From CAYOHG01 sp964465125 (GTDB lineage Bacteria > Planctomycetota > Phycisphaerae > UBA1845 > Fen-1342): a stretch of 64,000 bases of DNA. The notes under the pieces were generated by a model that was not told the DNA's origin, made no database searches, and saw only the letters and a list, made by a program, of their open reading frames with translations. Location: contig CAYXIO010000005.1 of the NCBI GenBank assembly GCA_964465125.1, positions 1-64,000 of the forward strand, written 5' to 3'. The number at the start of each line of letters is the position of its first letter. Within the stretch, counting starts at the first letter, position 1. The position numbers and the translations under genes were made by a program. Of the stretch, positions 25,698 to 36,132 are shown piece after piece.

Positions 25698-26039
25698 CTC
25701 CTTTCGCAAGTCGGCCGGTCGCATCGCCACACCACGACGGACGGCTGCCGATGATCATTCCAACGGATACGCAAACGATCGACGTATCTTGTCGCGAGGA
25801 ACGCGCTTGGGAGCGAAATCCCCGGGAGAATAGTACAGGCGATTCCGCTAAAGTCGAATGCCGGGCCGAAGCGCGTGACTCATAACACGACCACCGAAAA
25901 TGGGTTATGACAATCCGGCCGCCGGTTTTGACACCTCTGACACTCCGGCGCAACCGCTACCGAGCGCCGGTCTCTGGAGCACAACTTTCCCGCTACGGCG
26001 CGCCCAGCCGCGCCCGGGCAGCCCGTAAGATGCTCCCGC
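25698..26039. other. 342-bp divergent intergenic region
   Basis: No gene seen. It contains an inverted repeat TCATAAC (25880-25886) / GTTATGA (25904-25910) separated by 17 nt, and the TAAGAT hexamer of the rightward gene at 26026. It presumably carries both divergent promoters. Confidence 0.4.
26026..26031 (+). promoter_or_regulatory. Candidate -10 of a leaderless promoter
   Basis: TAAGAT ends 8 nt before ATG 26040; no SD is present and no clear -35 is seen. Confidence 0.3.
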
Positions 26040-26819
26040 ATGTTCATGACCGAGGGCAGTTTCAGCCCGGTCGCCGACTTGCCTGAACAACAGGCCGAAC
26101 TGCTGAGCGCCGTGGAACAGTATCTGGCCGCGCTGCGCGAGAACGGCCAGCTCTGCGGCGAGGCGATCGTCGGCTGGGTGCGCGGGGTGCTGCGCGTTTC
26201 CGCGTACGCCGCCCGGCCGGATGCATTACACCCGCAGTTTCACTGCGAAGCGGCGTCGCGCTATCTTGCGATCGCGCGGACGCACTGTCGCAGCGACCCG
26301 TACTGGCGCATCCTCGACGACGCCGCCCGACAGCCGCACGAGTTCGCGCACTGGCGCAGCGAGCCGTCGCTCTATCTCTACACGCACGCCTTTCTCGCGA
26401 CGTCGGCGATCCGGGCCGGCAGCGTCGGGGCGCCCATTCCTCCGTACCTGTTTCCGCTCACCGACGGCCAGCGCCGCGACCTGCACTACTGGGCGTCCGC
26501 GTATCGGCAGTACGAACGCGTCTGGCTCGACAGCGGCGAGCTGGAGTTGCCCGCGTATCGTCAACTCTCCGACCCGCGCAGCGAACTGGCCCGCCGCGGA
26601 CGGCAATTCTGTCAGTTGATCGAAACCGCCACGGAGGTGCCCACGTTCTACTCGCTGGATTACTACCCGGACCGCGCTGACGCCGAGCAGCTCGCCTCCT
26701 GCCCGGTTTGCAGCAAGAACTGGTTCCGGGGTGAGAAGCACGGCCGCTCCCCGGAGGACGGCATCGAGTTCTTCGACTATCGCTGCGACGCGTGCCGGCT
26801 CCTGCTCTTGTCGAAATAG
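26040..26819 (+). CDS. DUF2310-like zinc-ribbon protein
   Basis: A 259-residue cytoplasmic protein. The first 210 residues are alpha-helical with many Tyr, Trp and Arg (SEPSLYLYTHAF, LHYWASAYRQYERVWLDSGE). The end is a four-Cys ribbon: SCPVCSKNW ... YRCDACRLLLLSK. This layout is that of the DUF2310 family, described as Zn-ribbon-containing and possibly nucleic-acid-binding; no function is established. It is monocistronic and followed 94 bp later by the S9 peptidase. Confidence 0.65.
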   Translation: MFMTEGSFSPVADLPEQQAELLSAVEQYLAALRENGQLCGEAIVGWVRGVLRVSAYAARPDALHPQFHCEAASRYLAIARTHCRSDPYWRILDDAARQPHEFAHWRSEPSLYLYTHAFLATSAIRAGSVGAPIPPYLFPLTDGQRRDLHYWASAYRQYERVWLDSGELELPAYRQLSDPRSELARRGRQFCQLIETATEVPTFYSLDYYPDRADAEQLASCPVCSKNWFRGEKHGRSPEDGIEFFDYRCDACRLLLLSK

Positions 26820-26913
26820 CGCCGCGCGGCGGGCCGGCTCGCTATCATGATTCGTTGCCTCGCGGCTCGCGCCGCCGAGTCGGCTTCGAATCAACCTGTT
26901 CCAAGGACGGCCC

Positions 26914-28986
26914 ATGAAGCGGATCGCCACCCAGCTTCCCTGGATTCTCGTCGCCCTGACGGCCACACTCGCCGCTCGGGCCGACACGCGCCCGATGGAG
27001 TCTGCCGACGTCGCGCTGCTGCGGAACGTCGAATCGGTCGCGATGTCGCCAGACGGACAGCGCATCGCCTACGTGCTGCGCGTCCCGCGTCTCCCCGGCG
27101 TCGATGACGACGGCCCACTCTGGTACGAGCTGCACGTCATCGGGCCCAGCGGGCCGAGCCGCCCCTTCGTCACCGGCCACGTCTCGGTCGGCCAGATCGC
27201 CTGGAAGCCGGACGGAAGCGGAGTCTCCTTCGTCGCCAAGATGGGCGAGGACGAGCACGCGGCGATTCATTTCATACCGACGGACGGCGGCGAATCGCGC
27301 CGCATCGTAGCGCACGAAGCGGACATTGAGGCGTACGACTGGAGCCCGGACGGCGCGCGGATTGCCTTCTGCGCCGCGGCGAAACCCGACGCACGCGAAG
27401 CCGAACGGCGCAAGCTCGGCTTCGACGCCCAGGTCTTCGAGGAGGATTCTCAGCCGCTGGACGTGTGGATCGCGGAGGTCGCGCCGCACGCGCCGCACGC
27501 GCGAAGGCTCGGCCTGCCCGGCTCGGCCGGCGCCGTCCGCTGGAGTCCCGCCGGAGACCGGCTCGCGGTGACGCTCTCCAAGACTCCGCAGATCGACGAC
27601 GCGATGATGTTCAGCCGCATCCACTTCGTTGACCCGACCCGCGGCGCCGATACGGGACAAGTCGAGCATGCCGGAAAGCTTGGCGCCATGCAGTTCTCGC
27701 CCGATGGCAAGCATCTGGCTTTCCTGGGCGGCGCCGACCTGAACGACCCGTCCGAAGGCCGCCTGTGGGTGATCTCAGTCAGCGGCGGCGCGCCGCGCCA
27801 ACTATTGCCGGGTTACGCGGGAGATGTGCAGGGCATCCAGTGGCAGTCCGCCGACACCGTGATGTACGTCGGCCACGAGGGCGTGTGGTCGAGTTTTGGC
27901 AAGGTGTCGCTGGACGGCGCGACGAAAAAGACGATCGTCCCGGCCGGCCCCGGACCGATCTGGCGCAGCTTCGCGCTGGCGCGCGACGGAATGTCCAGCG
28001 CGATCGTCGCGGACACACCCGCGCATCCGGCCGAAGTGTTCACGATGAAGCATGGCGACAACGGCCCGCGACGTCTGACCGACAGCAACCCATGGCTGGC
28101 TGACGTTCGCCTCGCGCCGCAGGAAGTGTTCGCCTGGAAGGCACGCGACGGGCTCGAGCTGGAAGGCGTGCTGACGCGCCCGCTCGACGCCCGGCCCGGA
28201 CAACGCGTCCCGTTGGTGCTGGGGGTGCACGGCGGGCCGGAATCACATCTCTCGAACGGCTGGGTCACCAGCTATCACACGCCGGCGCAGGCGTTCGCGG
28301 CCCGCGGCTTCGCGGTGTTTCAGCCCAATTACCGCGGCAGCACTGGTCGGGGCGTCGAGTTCAGCAAGCTGGGGCAGGGGGACGCCGCCGGCGCCGAGTT
28401 CGACGACCTGATCGACGCCGTGGACGCGCTGATCGCGGCGGGGATCATCGACGAGAAGAAGGTCGGGGTGACGGGCGGGTCGTACGGCGGCTATGCCACG
28501 GCCTGGTGCTGCACGCGCTACAGCGACCGCTTCGCGGCCGGCGTGATGTCGATCGGCATCAGCGAGCTGATTTCGAAGTACGGCACAACCGACATTCCCA
28601 ATGAGGAGAACCTGGTGCACTCGCGCGCCTGGCCGTGGGACAATTGGGAGCGTTTCGAGCAGCGCAGCCCGCTTCGACACGTCCAGAACGCGCACACGCC
28701 GCTGCTGATCGCGGCGGGCCGCGACGATACGCGCGTGCACCCCTCGCAGTCGTTGCAGCTCTATCGCTATCTGAAGCTGCTCGGCGAGACGCCGGTGCGG
28801 CTGGTGCTGTATCCGGGCGAGGGGCACGGCAATCGCAAGTCGGCGGCGCGCTACGACTACACCCTGCGGGTCATGCAGTGGATGGAGCACTACCTGAGCG
28901 GGCCGGGCGGTGAGCCGCCGCCGTATCGCATCGAATACGACCTGGAACCGTTTCGCGCGGCGACGCAACCGTCGGTTGCGCCTTGA
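26914..28986 (+). CDS. Exported S9-family serine peptidase (prolyl oligopeptidase/acylaminoacyl-peptidase type)
   Basis: A 690-residue enzyme with a cleavable signal (WILVALTATLAARA), so it is probably periplasmic. Residues 30-400 form a beta-propeller with repeated S-P-D-G blades (MSPDGQRIAYVLR, WSPDGARIAFCA, FSPDGKHLAFLGG). The alpha/beta-hydrolase domain carries the triad: Ser in GVTGGSYGGYATAW (about 521), Asp in AAGRDDTRVHPSQS (about 604) and His in YPGEGHGNRKS (about 635). The family cleaves short peptides, often from the N-terminus. AAGGA precedes the ATG. It ends 17 bp from the convergent next gene. Confidence 0.92.
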   Translation: MKRIATQLPWILVALTATLAARADTRPMESADVALLRNVESVAMSPDGQRIAYVLRVPRLPGVDDDGPLWYELHVIGPSGPSRPFVTGHVSVGQIAWKPDGSGVSFVAKMGEDEHAAIHFIPTDGGESRRIVAHEADIEAYDWSPDGARIAFCAAAKPDAREAERRKLGFDAQVFEEDSQPLDVWIAEVAPHAPHARRLGLPGSAGAVRWSPAGDRLAVTLSKTPQIDDAMMFSRIHFVDPTRGADTGQVEHAGKLGAMQFSPDGKHLAFLGGADLNDPSEGRLWVISVSGGAPRQLLPGYAGDVQGIQWQSADTVMYVGHEGVWSSFGKVSLDGATKKTIVPAGPGPIWRSFALARDGMSSAIVADTPAHPAEVFTMKHGDNGPRRLTDSNPWLADVRLAPQEVFAWKARDGLELEGVLTRPLDARPGQRVPLVLGVHGGPESHLSNGWVTSYHTPAQAFAARGFAVFQPNYRGSTGRGVEFSKLGQGDAAGAEFDDLIDAVDALIAAGIIDEKKVGVTGGSYGGYATAWCCTRYSDRFAAGVMSIGISELISKYGTTDIPNEENLVHSRAWPWDNWERFEQRSPLRHVQNAHTPLLIAAGRDDTRVHPSQSLQLYRYLKLLGETPVRLVLYPGEGHGNRKSAARYDYTLRVMQWMEHYLSGPGGEPPPYRIEYDLEPFRAATQPSVAP

Positions 28987-29003
28987 ACGCGAGCGGTGAG
29001 CAC

Positions 29004-29843
29004 TCAGAAGATGTGGCCGCCGAACAGATCCCACAGCATGACGCCGATCTTCTCGACAAAGACGGCGTAGAGCGCGAACGAGAGTGGGATGAACGCGGCG
29101 AGGAGCAGCGTCCGCAGCAGGCGCGACGAGAGCCGCGAGCGCAGCCTGGCCTGAAGACAGCAGGTGACTCCCAATAGCCAGAGGCCGACCTGAAGCCAGG
29201 AGAGCAGCCAGGGCGAATTGTCGATCACGGCGAGGAACCGCGGAAACGGATTCTCACCGGCCAGCGCACCCGACAGCACGCCCATGAGCGTGTCGAACGA
29301 CGCCAGCGGCGGCCCGGTGGGCCACTCCGTGGCCATGACGGCCGAGGTGTAGCAGGAGGCGCATAGCCAGAAGTGCAGCGACTCGTTCCGCCAGCCGTGC
29401 AGCAGGGCCTCGAAACCCGCGAGCAGGAACGTCTGCGTGAGGATGTAGAGCAGCGCCGTCGCCGTCCAGGCCGCCCAGGTGGAAAAGTCCGCGTCGAAGA
29501 CGAAGCAGAGCGGGGTCGTCAGCGTGCACACGCCGAGGAAGGCAAGCGCGTGCCGCAGATCGACGCGCTGAATCGCCTGGCGGGAGAAAAGCCACGGCGC
29601 AAACAGCACGGCCAGCCAGGTCTGAATGAACCCGACGATCTTCTTCCGGCCGCGGGCCCGTTCGAAGGCGATGATGGGCCGAGTGGTCGCCGCGGCGCGC
29701 ACGGTTTCCCAGTCAAAAGCCGCCCCGCATTCCGGGCAGCGCGCGGCGCTCAGCCCGGTCAGGTTGTATTCGCAGCGCGGGCAGCGCAGGCCCTGATCCG
29801 CTGCGAGAGGCGTTCCCGACGGCGTACCGTGCACCGCGTCCAT
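29004..29843 (-). CDS. Membrane protein with N-terminal zinc ribbon, planctomycete type
   Basis: A 279-residue protein. RCPRCEYNLTGLSAARCPEC (about 24-43) is the four-Cys ribbon with YxLxGL that recurs at the start of many planctomycete membrane proteins. About five hydrophobic helices follow (IQTWLAVLFAPWLFS to LLLAAFIPLSFALYAVF), with FVEKIGVMLWDLFGGH at the end. It may belong to the Yip1-like or DUF-type integral membrane families; function unknown. Start 29843 is chosen over longer frames because a TAGACT hexamer lies 7 nt upstream. Confidence 0.7.
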   Translation of the reverse strand: MDAVHGTPSGTPLAADQGLRCPRCEYNLTGLSAARCPECGAAFDWETVRAAATTRPIIAFERARGRKKIVGFIQTWLAVLFAPWLFSRQAIQRVDLRHALAFLGVCTLTTPLCFVFDADFSTWAAWTATALLYILTQTFLLAGFEALLHGWRNESLHFWLCASCYTSAVMATEWPTGPPLASFDTLMGVLSGALAGENPFPRFLAVIDNSPWLLSWLQVGLWLLGVTCCLQARLRSRLSSRLLRTLLLAAFIPLSFALYAVFVEKIGVMLWDLFGGHIF

Positions 29844-29850
29844 GCTGGGA

Positions 29851-29856
29851 AGTCTA
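29851..29856 (-). promoter_or_regulatory. Candidate -10 of a leaderless promoter
   Basis: Minus-strand TAGACT ends 7 nt before ATG 29843, with no SD. The palindrome at 29879-29897 would cover the -35 region. Confidence 0.3.
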
Positions 29857-29878
29857 ACTCGGAAACAAGCCGGCACGC

Positions 29879-29897
29879 GTGAATGAAATTCATTCAT
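29879..29897. promoter_or_regulatory. Palindromic operator-like site, second copy
   Basis: GTGAATGAAATTCATTCAT: TGAATGAA and TTCATTCA are inverted around a single A. Fifteen of its 19 bases match the site at 445-463, and both lie in divergent gaps. It is placed to control the zinc-ribbon membrane gene, the beta-helix gene, or both. Confidence 0.45.
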
Positions 29898-29984
29898 GCC
29901 GGCCGCGGCCGCCGCTGAAGCCGGCGTCAGGACAATTTCACGTTTCGCGGCCGCGCACCCGCTGTGCAACACCCCATGGTCGCG

Positions 29985-29990
29985 GATAAT
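29985..29990 (+). promoter_or_regulatory. Candidate -10 for the beta-helix gene
   Basis: GATAAT (5 of 6) lies 35 nt before the start codon; the best -35 (TGTGCA, 16 nt upstream) matches 3 of 6. Confidence 0.3.
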
Positions 29991-30025
29991 GCCGGTGTTC
30001 AACCGCCCGCACGAAAGGACCCGAG

Positions 30026-32266
30026 ATGATCTCCGCATGCCTCATCACGGCGCTGCTGGCTTCGGAAGTGCTCGTCGAGCGCGACAACACCGTCATTCGC
30101 GGTGAGGGCGAGCTTCAGGTTCGCGTCGCCGCCGAGTTCATTCAGGACGCCGACAACAGCGGCGCCGTCCAGATCGCGCAAGACAACCTGGTCGTGGACT
30201 TTCGTCGCTGGGGCTTGAGCGGCGCCGCCGGCGAGACGCTGCCCAACGCCTACCAGGGGATCGGCATTCGCGTCACCGGCAAGAACGTGACGATTCGCAA
30301 CGCGGTGGTGCGCGGCTTTCACTGCGGGCTATACGCCAGCGGCGCCGACGGGCTGACGCTGGAGGACTGCGACTTTTCGGACAACTATCACCAGCGACTG
30401 GGCTCGACCGCGCAGGCCGAGGACGGGGCCGACTGGCTTTACCCGCATCACAATGAGAACAACGAGTGGCTGAACCACTGCGGCGCCGCGATCTACGTCG
30501 AGGACTGCAAGGACGTCACGGTGCGGCGCTGCCTGGTGAAAGGCGGCCAGAACGCCCTGTGCCTCGACAACGTCCAGTCGTCAAAGATCTACGACAACGA
30601 TTTCTCGTTCAACTCGGGCTGGGGCATCGCCATGTGGCGCTCCAGCAAGAACGTCATCACCCGCAACGCGATCGATTTCTGCATTCGCGGCTACAGCCAC
30701 GGGGTCTACAACCGCGGGCAGGACTCCGCCGGCATCCTCATGTTCGAGCAGAACTGCGACAACGTGATCGCCGAGAATTCGGTGACGCACGGCGGCGACG
30801 GGATCTTCGGCTTCGCCGGCCGCACGGCGCTGGGCGAGGATTGGATGGAAGCCGAGGTGCAGCGGCTGCGCAAGGAAAAGGGCCAGGACGACGTCGACGC
30901 GTTCATCGACGCGCCGAAGTCCGAGATCGAGCAGCACCGTCGGCGCGGCTGCAATGACAACCTCATCATCAACAACGACCTGTCGCACGCCGCCGCCCAC
31001 GGCATCGAGATGACCTTCTCGTTCGGCAACCGCATGATCGGGAACAAGCTGATCGACAACGCGATCTGCGGCGTGTGGGGCGGGTATTCGCAGGACACGC
31101 TGATCGCGCACAACGCGATCGAGCGCAACGGCGGCGCCGGCTACGGGCTGGAGCGCGGCGGCATCAACATCGAGCACGGCCGCAACAACCGCGTGATTCA
31201 CAACACGTTCAAGGGCAACGTCGTCGGGGTGCACTTCTGGTTCGACGACGACGGCCGCTTTGCGTTGATGCCGTGGGCGCTGGCCAACGGAACCGCCAGC
31301 AGCGGGAACCTGATCGCCGCCAACCAGTTCACCGGCGACCAGCTCGTGTTTCATTTCCGCGGCGCCGGCGACGTCACGCTGGGGCCCAACGCCATTCGCG
31401 ACCCCGGCAAGGAGATGGAGTGCGAGCCGGCCACCAAGGTCACGCAATCGCCCGATCTGAACGTCCCGCCGGTCGAGCCCATGCAATATGCGATACTCGG
31501 CGACACGCGGCCGGTGGGTGCACGCTCCGGGCTGGCGGACCGGGCGTACATCATCATGACCGAATGGGGGCCGTACGACTGGCAGGCTCCTTACCTCCAC
31601 TATGTCGGGCTGGTGAAGGGATCGCACGAGTACCGCGTCTTCGGAGAAGCGAAGATCAGGGACGCCTATGCCGACGGCGCCGTCGAAGTGGATCGCGTAC
31701 CCGGATCGCGCTATCCCACCCTGCGCGTCCGAACCTCCGAGCCGAACGCGGTTGTGCCGTACACCCTGCACGTGCAGGCGGGAGACACCGAGCTGAAGCG
31801 CAGCGCGACGATCGTGAACGCGAACTGGAAGCTGCGCTTCTTCGCCTACAAGACCGACCCGCGCAAGGATGTCGACCATTGGCACGCCGAGGCCGCCGGC
31901 GCGGTCGAGTGCGAAGCGCCGCAGCTTGAGCTTCGCTACGGCGGTGGCGGGCCGAGCCAGATTGAGGGACTCGACCCGAAGATCGCGGCGGCGAAGCTGC
32001 CCGGTGATCATTTCGGAACGCTCGCGGAGACGGTGCTGAAGATGCCGGCCGGGCGCTGGCGCGTGCGCACCTTCTCGGACGACGGCATCCGGGTGTGGGT
32101 CAACGACAAGCCGGTGATCGACAACTGGACCTGGCACGCGCCGACGGAGAACACCGGCGAGTTCGCCACCGACGCGCCCGAGGACGTCACGATTCGCGTC
32201 GAACACTTCGAGCTGGACGGGTATTCGGTGCTGTCCCTCGCGTTGGAGCCGATCGAGGTCCGATAG
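30026..32266 (+). CDS. Secreted right-handed parallel beta-helix protein with C-terminal PA14-like domain
   Basis: A 746-residue protein with a short signal (MISACLITALLASEV). Residues 40-450 are rungs of a parallel beta-helix, marked by repeats such as VTIRNAVVRGFHCGLYASGA, NVITRNAIDFC and NLIIND / NRMIGNKLIDNAICG. Such folds bind or cleave polysaccharides. The last 100 residues (MPAGRWRVRTFSDDGIRVWV, DKPVIDN) match PA14 carbohydrate-binding modules. Catalytic residues cannot be assigned, so lyase, epimerase or pure binding are all possible. AAAGGA lies 8 nt before ATG. Confidence 0.78.
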   Translation: MISACLITALLASEVLVERDNTVIRGEGELQVRVAAEFIQDADNSGAVQIAQDNLVVDFRRWGLSGAAGETLPNAYQGIGIRVTGKNVTIRNAVVRGFHCGLYASGADGLTLEDCDFSDNYHQRLGSTAQAEDGADWLYPHHNENNEWLNHCGAAIYVEDCKDVTVRRCLVKGGQNALCLDNVQSSKIYDNDFSFNSGWGIAMWRSSKNVITRNAIDFCIRGYSHGVYNRGQDSAGILMFEQNCDNVIAENSVTHGGDGIFGFAGRTALGEDWMEAEVQRLRKEKGQDDVDAFIDAPKSEIEQHRRRGCNDNLIINNDLSHAAAHGIEMTFSFGNRMIGNKLIDNAICGVWGGYSQDTLIAHNAIERNGGAGYGLERGGINIEHGRNNRVIHNTFKGNVVGVHFWFDDDGRFALMPWALANGTASSGNLIAANQFTGDQLVFHFRGAGDVTLGPNAIRDPGKEMECEPATKVTQSPDLNVPPVEPMQYAILGDTRPVGARSGLADRAYIIMTEWGPYDWQAPYLHYVGLVKGSHEYRVFGEAKIRDAYADGAVEVDRVPGSRYPTLRVRTSEPNAVVPYTLHVQAGDTELKRSATIVNANWKLRFFAYKTDPRKDVDHWHAEAAGAVECEAPQLELRYGGGGPSQIEGLDPKIAAAKLPGDHFGTLAETVLKMPAGRWRVRTFSDDGIRVWVNDKPVIDNWTWHAPTENTGEFATDAPEDVTIRVEHFELDGYSVLSLALEPIEVR

Positions 32267-32492
32267 GTCCGTGCGCTATTCCGGACACTCAGGTCACGAA
32301 TAAGTTTTCAACAAGGATTCCACGCGCGATTCCGGGCGCACGATGTAGGACCTTGAGCGCTCAGCGGAGGGCGAGAGAGGCCGCATCCGCTCCCGAGGAA
32401 GCTCTTTTCGAGCCGAAGTTTGACCAACTAGCCACCGGATTGGCAGCATTCTCGTGGGATCGCCTCCCCCGAGCATCCCCGAGGAACCACCC

Positions 32493-34382
32493 ATGCGTCG
32501 TCGTGCGGCACTTTCCACAGTCCGTTTCTACCGGACGCTCGGGCTGGCAGGGATACTCGGACTGCTCGGCGGCGGATGTCCGCAAAGCGATAGCGCGGGG
32601 AACGGTTCGGGCGGCGTGGTGGCGGGCGATCAGACCACCAACCCGAACGCCGGCAACGCGGTGGACGGGCTGTCGATCTGGGACGGAGCCACCGGCGGCA
32701 ACGCCGCTTCCTCGTCCGACGGGTCCGGCACCGCGTCGCCTCCGGGCACGTACGACGACATCTCCATGTTGCAGGCTTCCGCCTCGGCACTCGACTTCGG
32801 CCCGGCGGTGGCGTCGCTGTCGCTACTGGTCTGGAATGCCGGCATCGGCGACCTCGGCTATCAGATCACCTCCAACGCCGGCTGGCTGAGCGTGAACCCG
32901 GCCGCCGGAAGCAGCGCCGGCGAGTACGACGTGATCAGCGTGTCCGTGAACCGTAGCGGCTTGGCGGTCGGATCCCACGCCGGCACGCTGACGCTGACCG
33001 ACGCTCAAGGCGTTTCGTTCACCGTCGCGGTGGCGATGCAGGTCAGCGACCCCTACCAGTCGCTTCCGCCGCTGGTCGGCTTGAGCACGAACCTGATCGA
33101 CCTCGGCACGGCTTCCTACTCGGCGGATTTCGCCGTCTTCAACGGGGGAACCGGCACGCTCAGCTACACGCTTTCCGCGGTCGAGAGCTGGCTTTCGCTG
33201 AGCGCGACCAGCGGCCAGAGCCAGGGCGAGCACGACTCCTTCACGATCACGGTCAACCGGGACCCGTTGGATACCGGCAACCACCTCGGTCGAATCCTGG
33301 TCAGCGGCAACGGCGGACAGCAGGCCACGCTCTGGGTCCTGGTGACCTCCGGCAGCACTGCGAACGGCGATCCGCCCAGCGACGCGCAGATTCTCGCGTG
33401 GATGCAGGAGCTGGCCCCGTTGCAGAAGGCGCACTATTCCTGGCCGATCCCGTTTCCGATGATCGAGTCCGGCGATGAGCGCGTCTTCGAGTTCGCGCGG
33501 CTTACGAAGGGTCTGTCGCTGCTCGGGCCGGGAATCAAGCAGGTCAATATGAACGCGGCGGTGCAGATCGCCAAGCGCGCCAAGGCGCTCCCGGGCGGGG
33601 AGTGTACGCTGGCGCTGTTCTTCTCGCCCTACCACGACACGCTGCCTGATGGAACGCCTCCGACCTACAACGGCCCGGAAGTCCAGGAATCGCTCGACAA
33701 TCTGAGCGGCTTCCTGGCCAACGCCGGCATCTGCCTGGGCGTCGCCAACGGCACGTATACGACCAACGTCCAGATTGCCGCGGTCGTTCTGGACATCGAG
33801 CTGTGGCACACGAAGACGTCGGACCAGGCCGGGTACCAGGAATGGAATGACGCGATGGATGCCAAGTACCTCGCCTGTTACAACGAGGTCCAGGCGGTCT
33901 TCCCCGGCATGCGCGTGGAGTGGTACAACCGCGGCGGCGCGTTCCGCTGTGCGCAGGCTACCGGCTGGTGCACGGCCAGCTACTTCACGCTCAAGGAGCC
34001 CGGAGAGCACCTCAGCGTCAGCCTCTATCGCCTGCCCGACCTGGGATACACGCGCGAGGGCTTCGCCCGCACGCGTGAAACGGCGCTGGCCAAAGGAATG
34101 ACTTCGGCGACCCCATGGATCGCGCTGGGCGCCGGCATTCCGCCGGAGATTGACGGCGGAACCTGGACGTTCGACTGGAACTTCGACCTGTACTATTCGT
34201 GGCAGATCGGCCAGGAGCTGAACAATCCGTGGTTCGCGACTGACCCGGAGCGGTACGCGCCCTGGGACTTCGCCGACATTGTGATCTTCTATCCCGAGCC
34301 GTTCGGGCGCGGGCCGAACTTCGAGCAGCACTTCGTCGCGTATGTACGTGGCGCGAACATGATCGCCGAGCTGCCCGAGTAA
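32493..34382 (+). CDS. Lipoprotein with two BACON-like domains and an unassigned C-terminal catalytic-type domain
   Basis: A 629-residue protein. The signal ends in LLGGGC (lipobox), followed by a Gly/Ser/Asn linker. Two immunoglobulin-like repeats (about 95-185 and 195-285) each carry WLSVNPAAGSSAGEYD or WLSLSATSGQSQGEHD, the BACON signature, normally a carbohydrate- or mucin-binding fold. Residues 300-629 are unlike them and could be a TIM-barrel: IAAVVLDIELWHTK and MRVEWYNRGGAF contain acidic residues at strand ends, as in glycoside hydrolases. That is inference; no GH family is recognised. ATG 32493 follows GAGGA. Confidence 0.68.
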   Translation: MRRRAALSTVRFYRTLGLAGILGLLGGGCPQSDSAGNGSGGVVAGDQTTNPNAGNAVDGLSIWDGATGGNAASSSDGSGTASPPGTYDDISMLQASASALDFGPAVASLSLLVWNAGIGDLGYQITSNAGWLSVNPAAGSSAGEYDVISVSVNRSGLAVGSHAGTLTLTDAQGVSFTVAVAMQVSDPYQSLPPLVGLSTNLIDLGTASYSADFAVFNGGTGTLSYTLSAVESWLSLSATSGQSQGEHDSFTITVNRDPLDTGNHLGRILVSGNGGQQATLWVLVTSGSTANGDPPSDAQILAWMQELAPLQKAHYSWPIPFPMIESGDERVFEFARLTKGLSLLGPGIKQVNMNAAVQIAKRAKALPGGECTLALFFSPYHDTLPDGTPPTYNGPEVQESLDNLSGFLANAGICLGVANGTYTTNVQIAAVVLDIELWHTKTSDQAGYQEWNDAMDAKYLACYNEVQAVFPGMRVEWYNRGGAFRCAQATGWCTASYFTLKEPGEHLSVSLYRLPDLGYTREGFARTRETALAKGMTSATPWIALGAGIPPEIDGGTWTFDWNFDLYYSWQIGQELNNPWFATDPERYAPWDFADIVIFYPEPFGRGPNFEQHFVAYVRGANMIAELPE

Positions 34383-34589
34383 CCCGCCGCGCCGGCGCGC
34401 GATTCAAGCGGCGCGCACCCGTCCGGCGGGGGGCGCGCCGCGCCGGTCGCGGGGGAACGCACGCACGATCCGGCTGCCCGCGGGTCTCCGACGAGGCTCC
34501 GATCGGCCACCCCAAATTGACAGATGCTTCAGCCCACCCGGTTGATTCGCGGCGCGACTTCCGCTGCAATGAACCGTGAGGTGGGAGGC

Positions 34590-35993
<1,404 letters not shown>

Positions 35994-36132
35994 TCCCGAA
36001 ACGAACGGCAGAGGCGCAGAGGGTGCGCCTCCGCGCAGGCTCGGCCGGTTCGCGCGCGAACCGGGCAGGGGGAATTCGCGACGATCGGCGTCGGCAGTCG
36101 GGAACGCCGCCCGGGCTGCCGATGCAGTTGAA

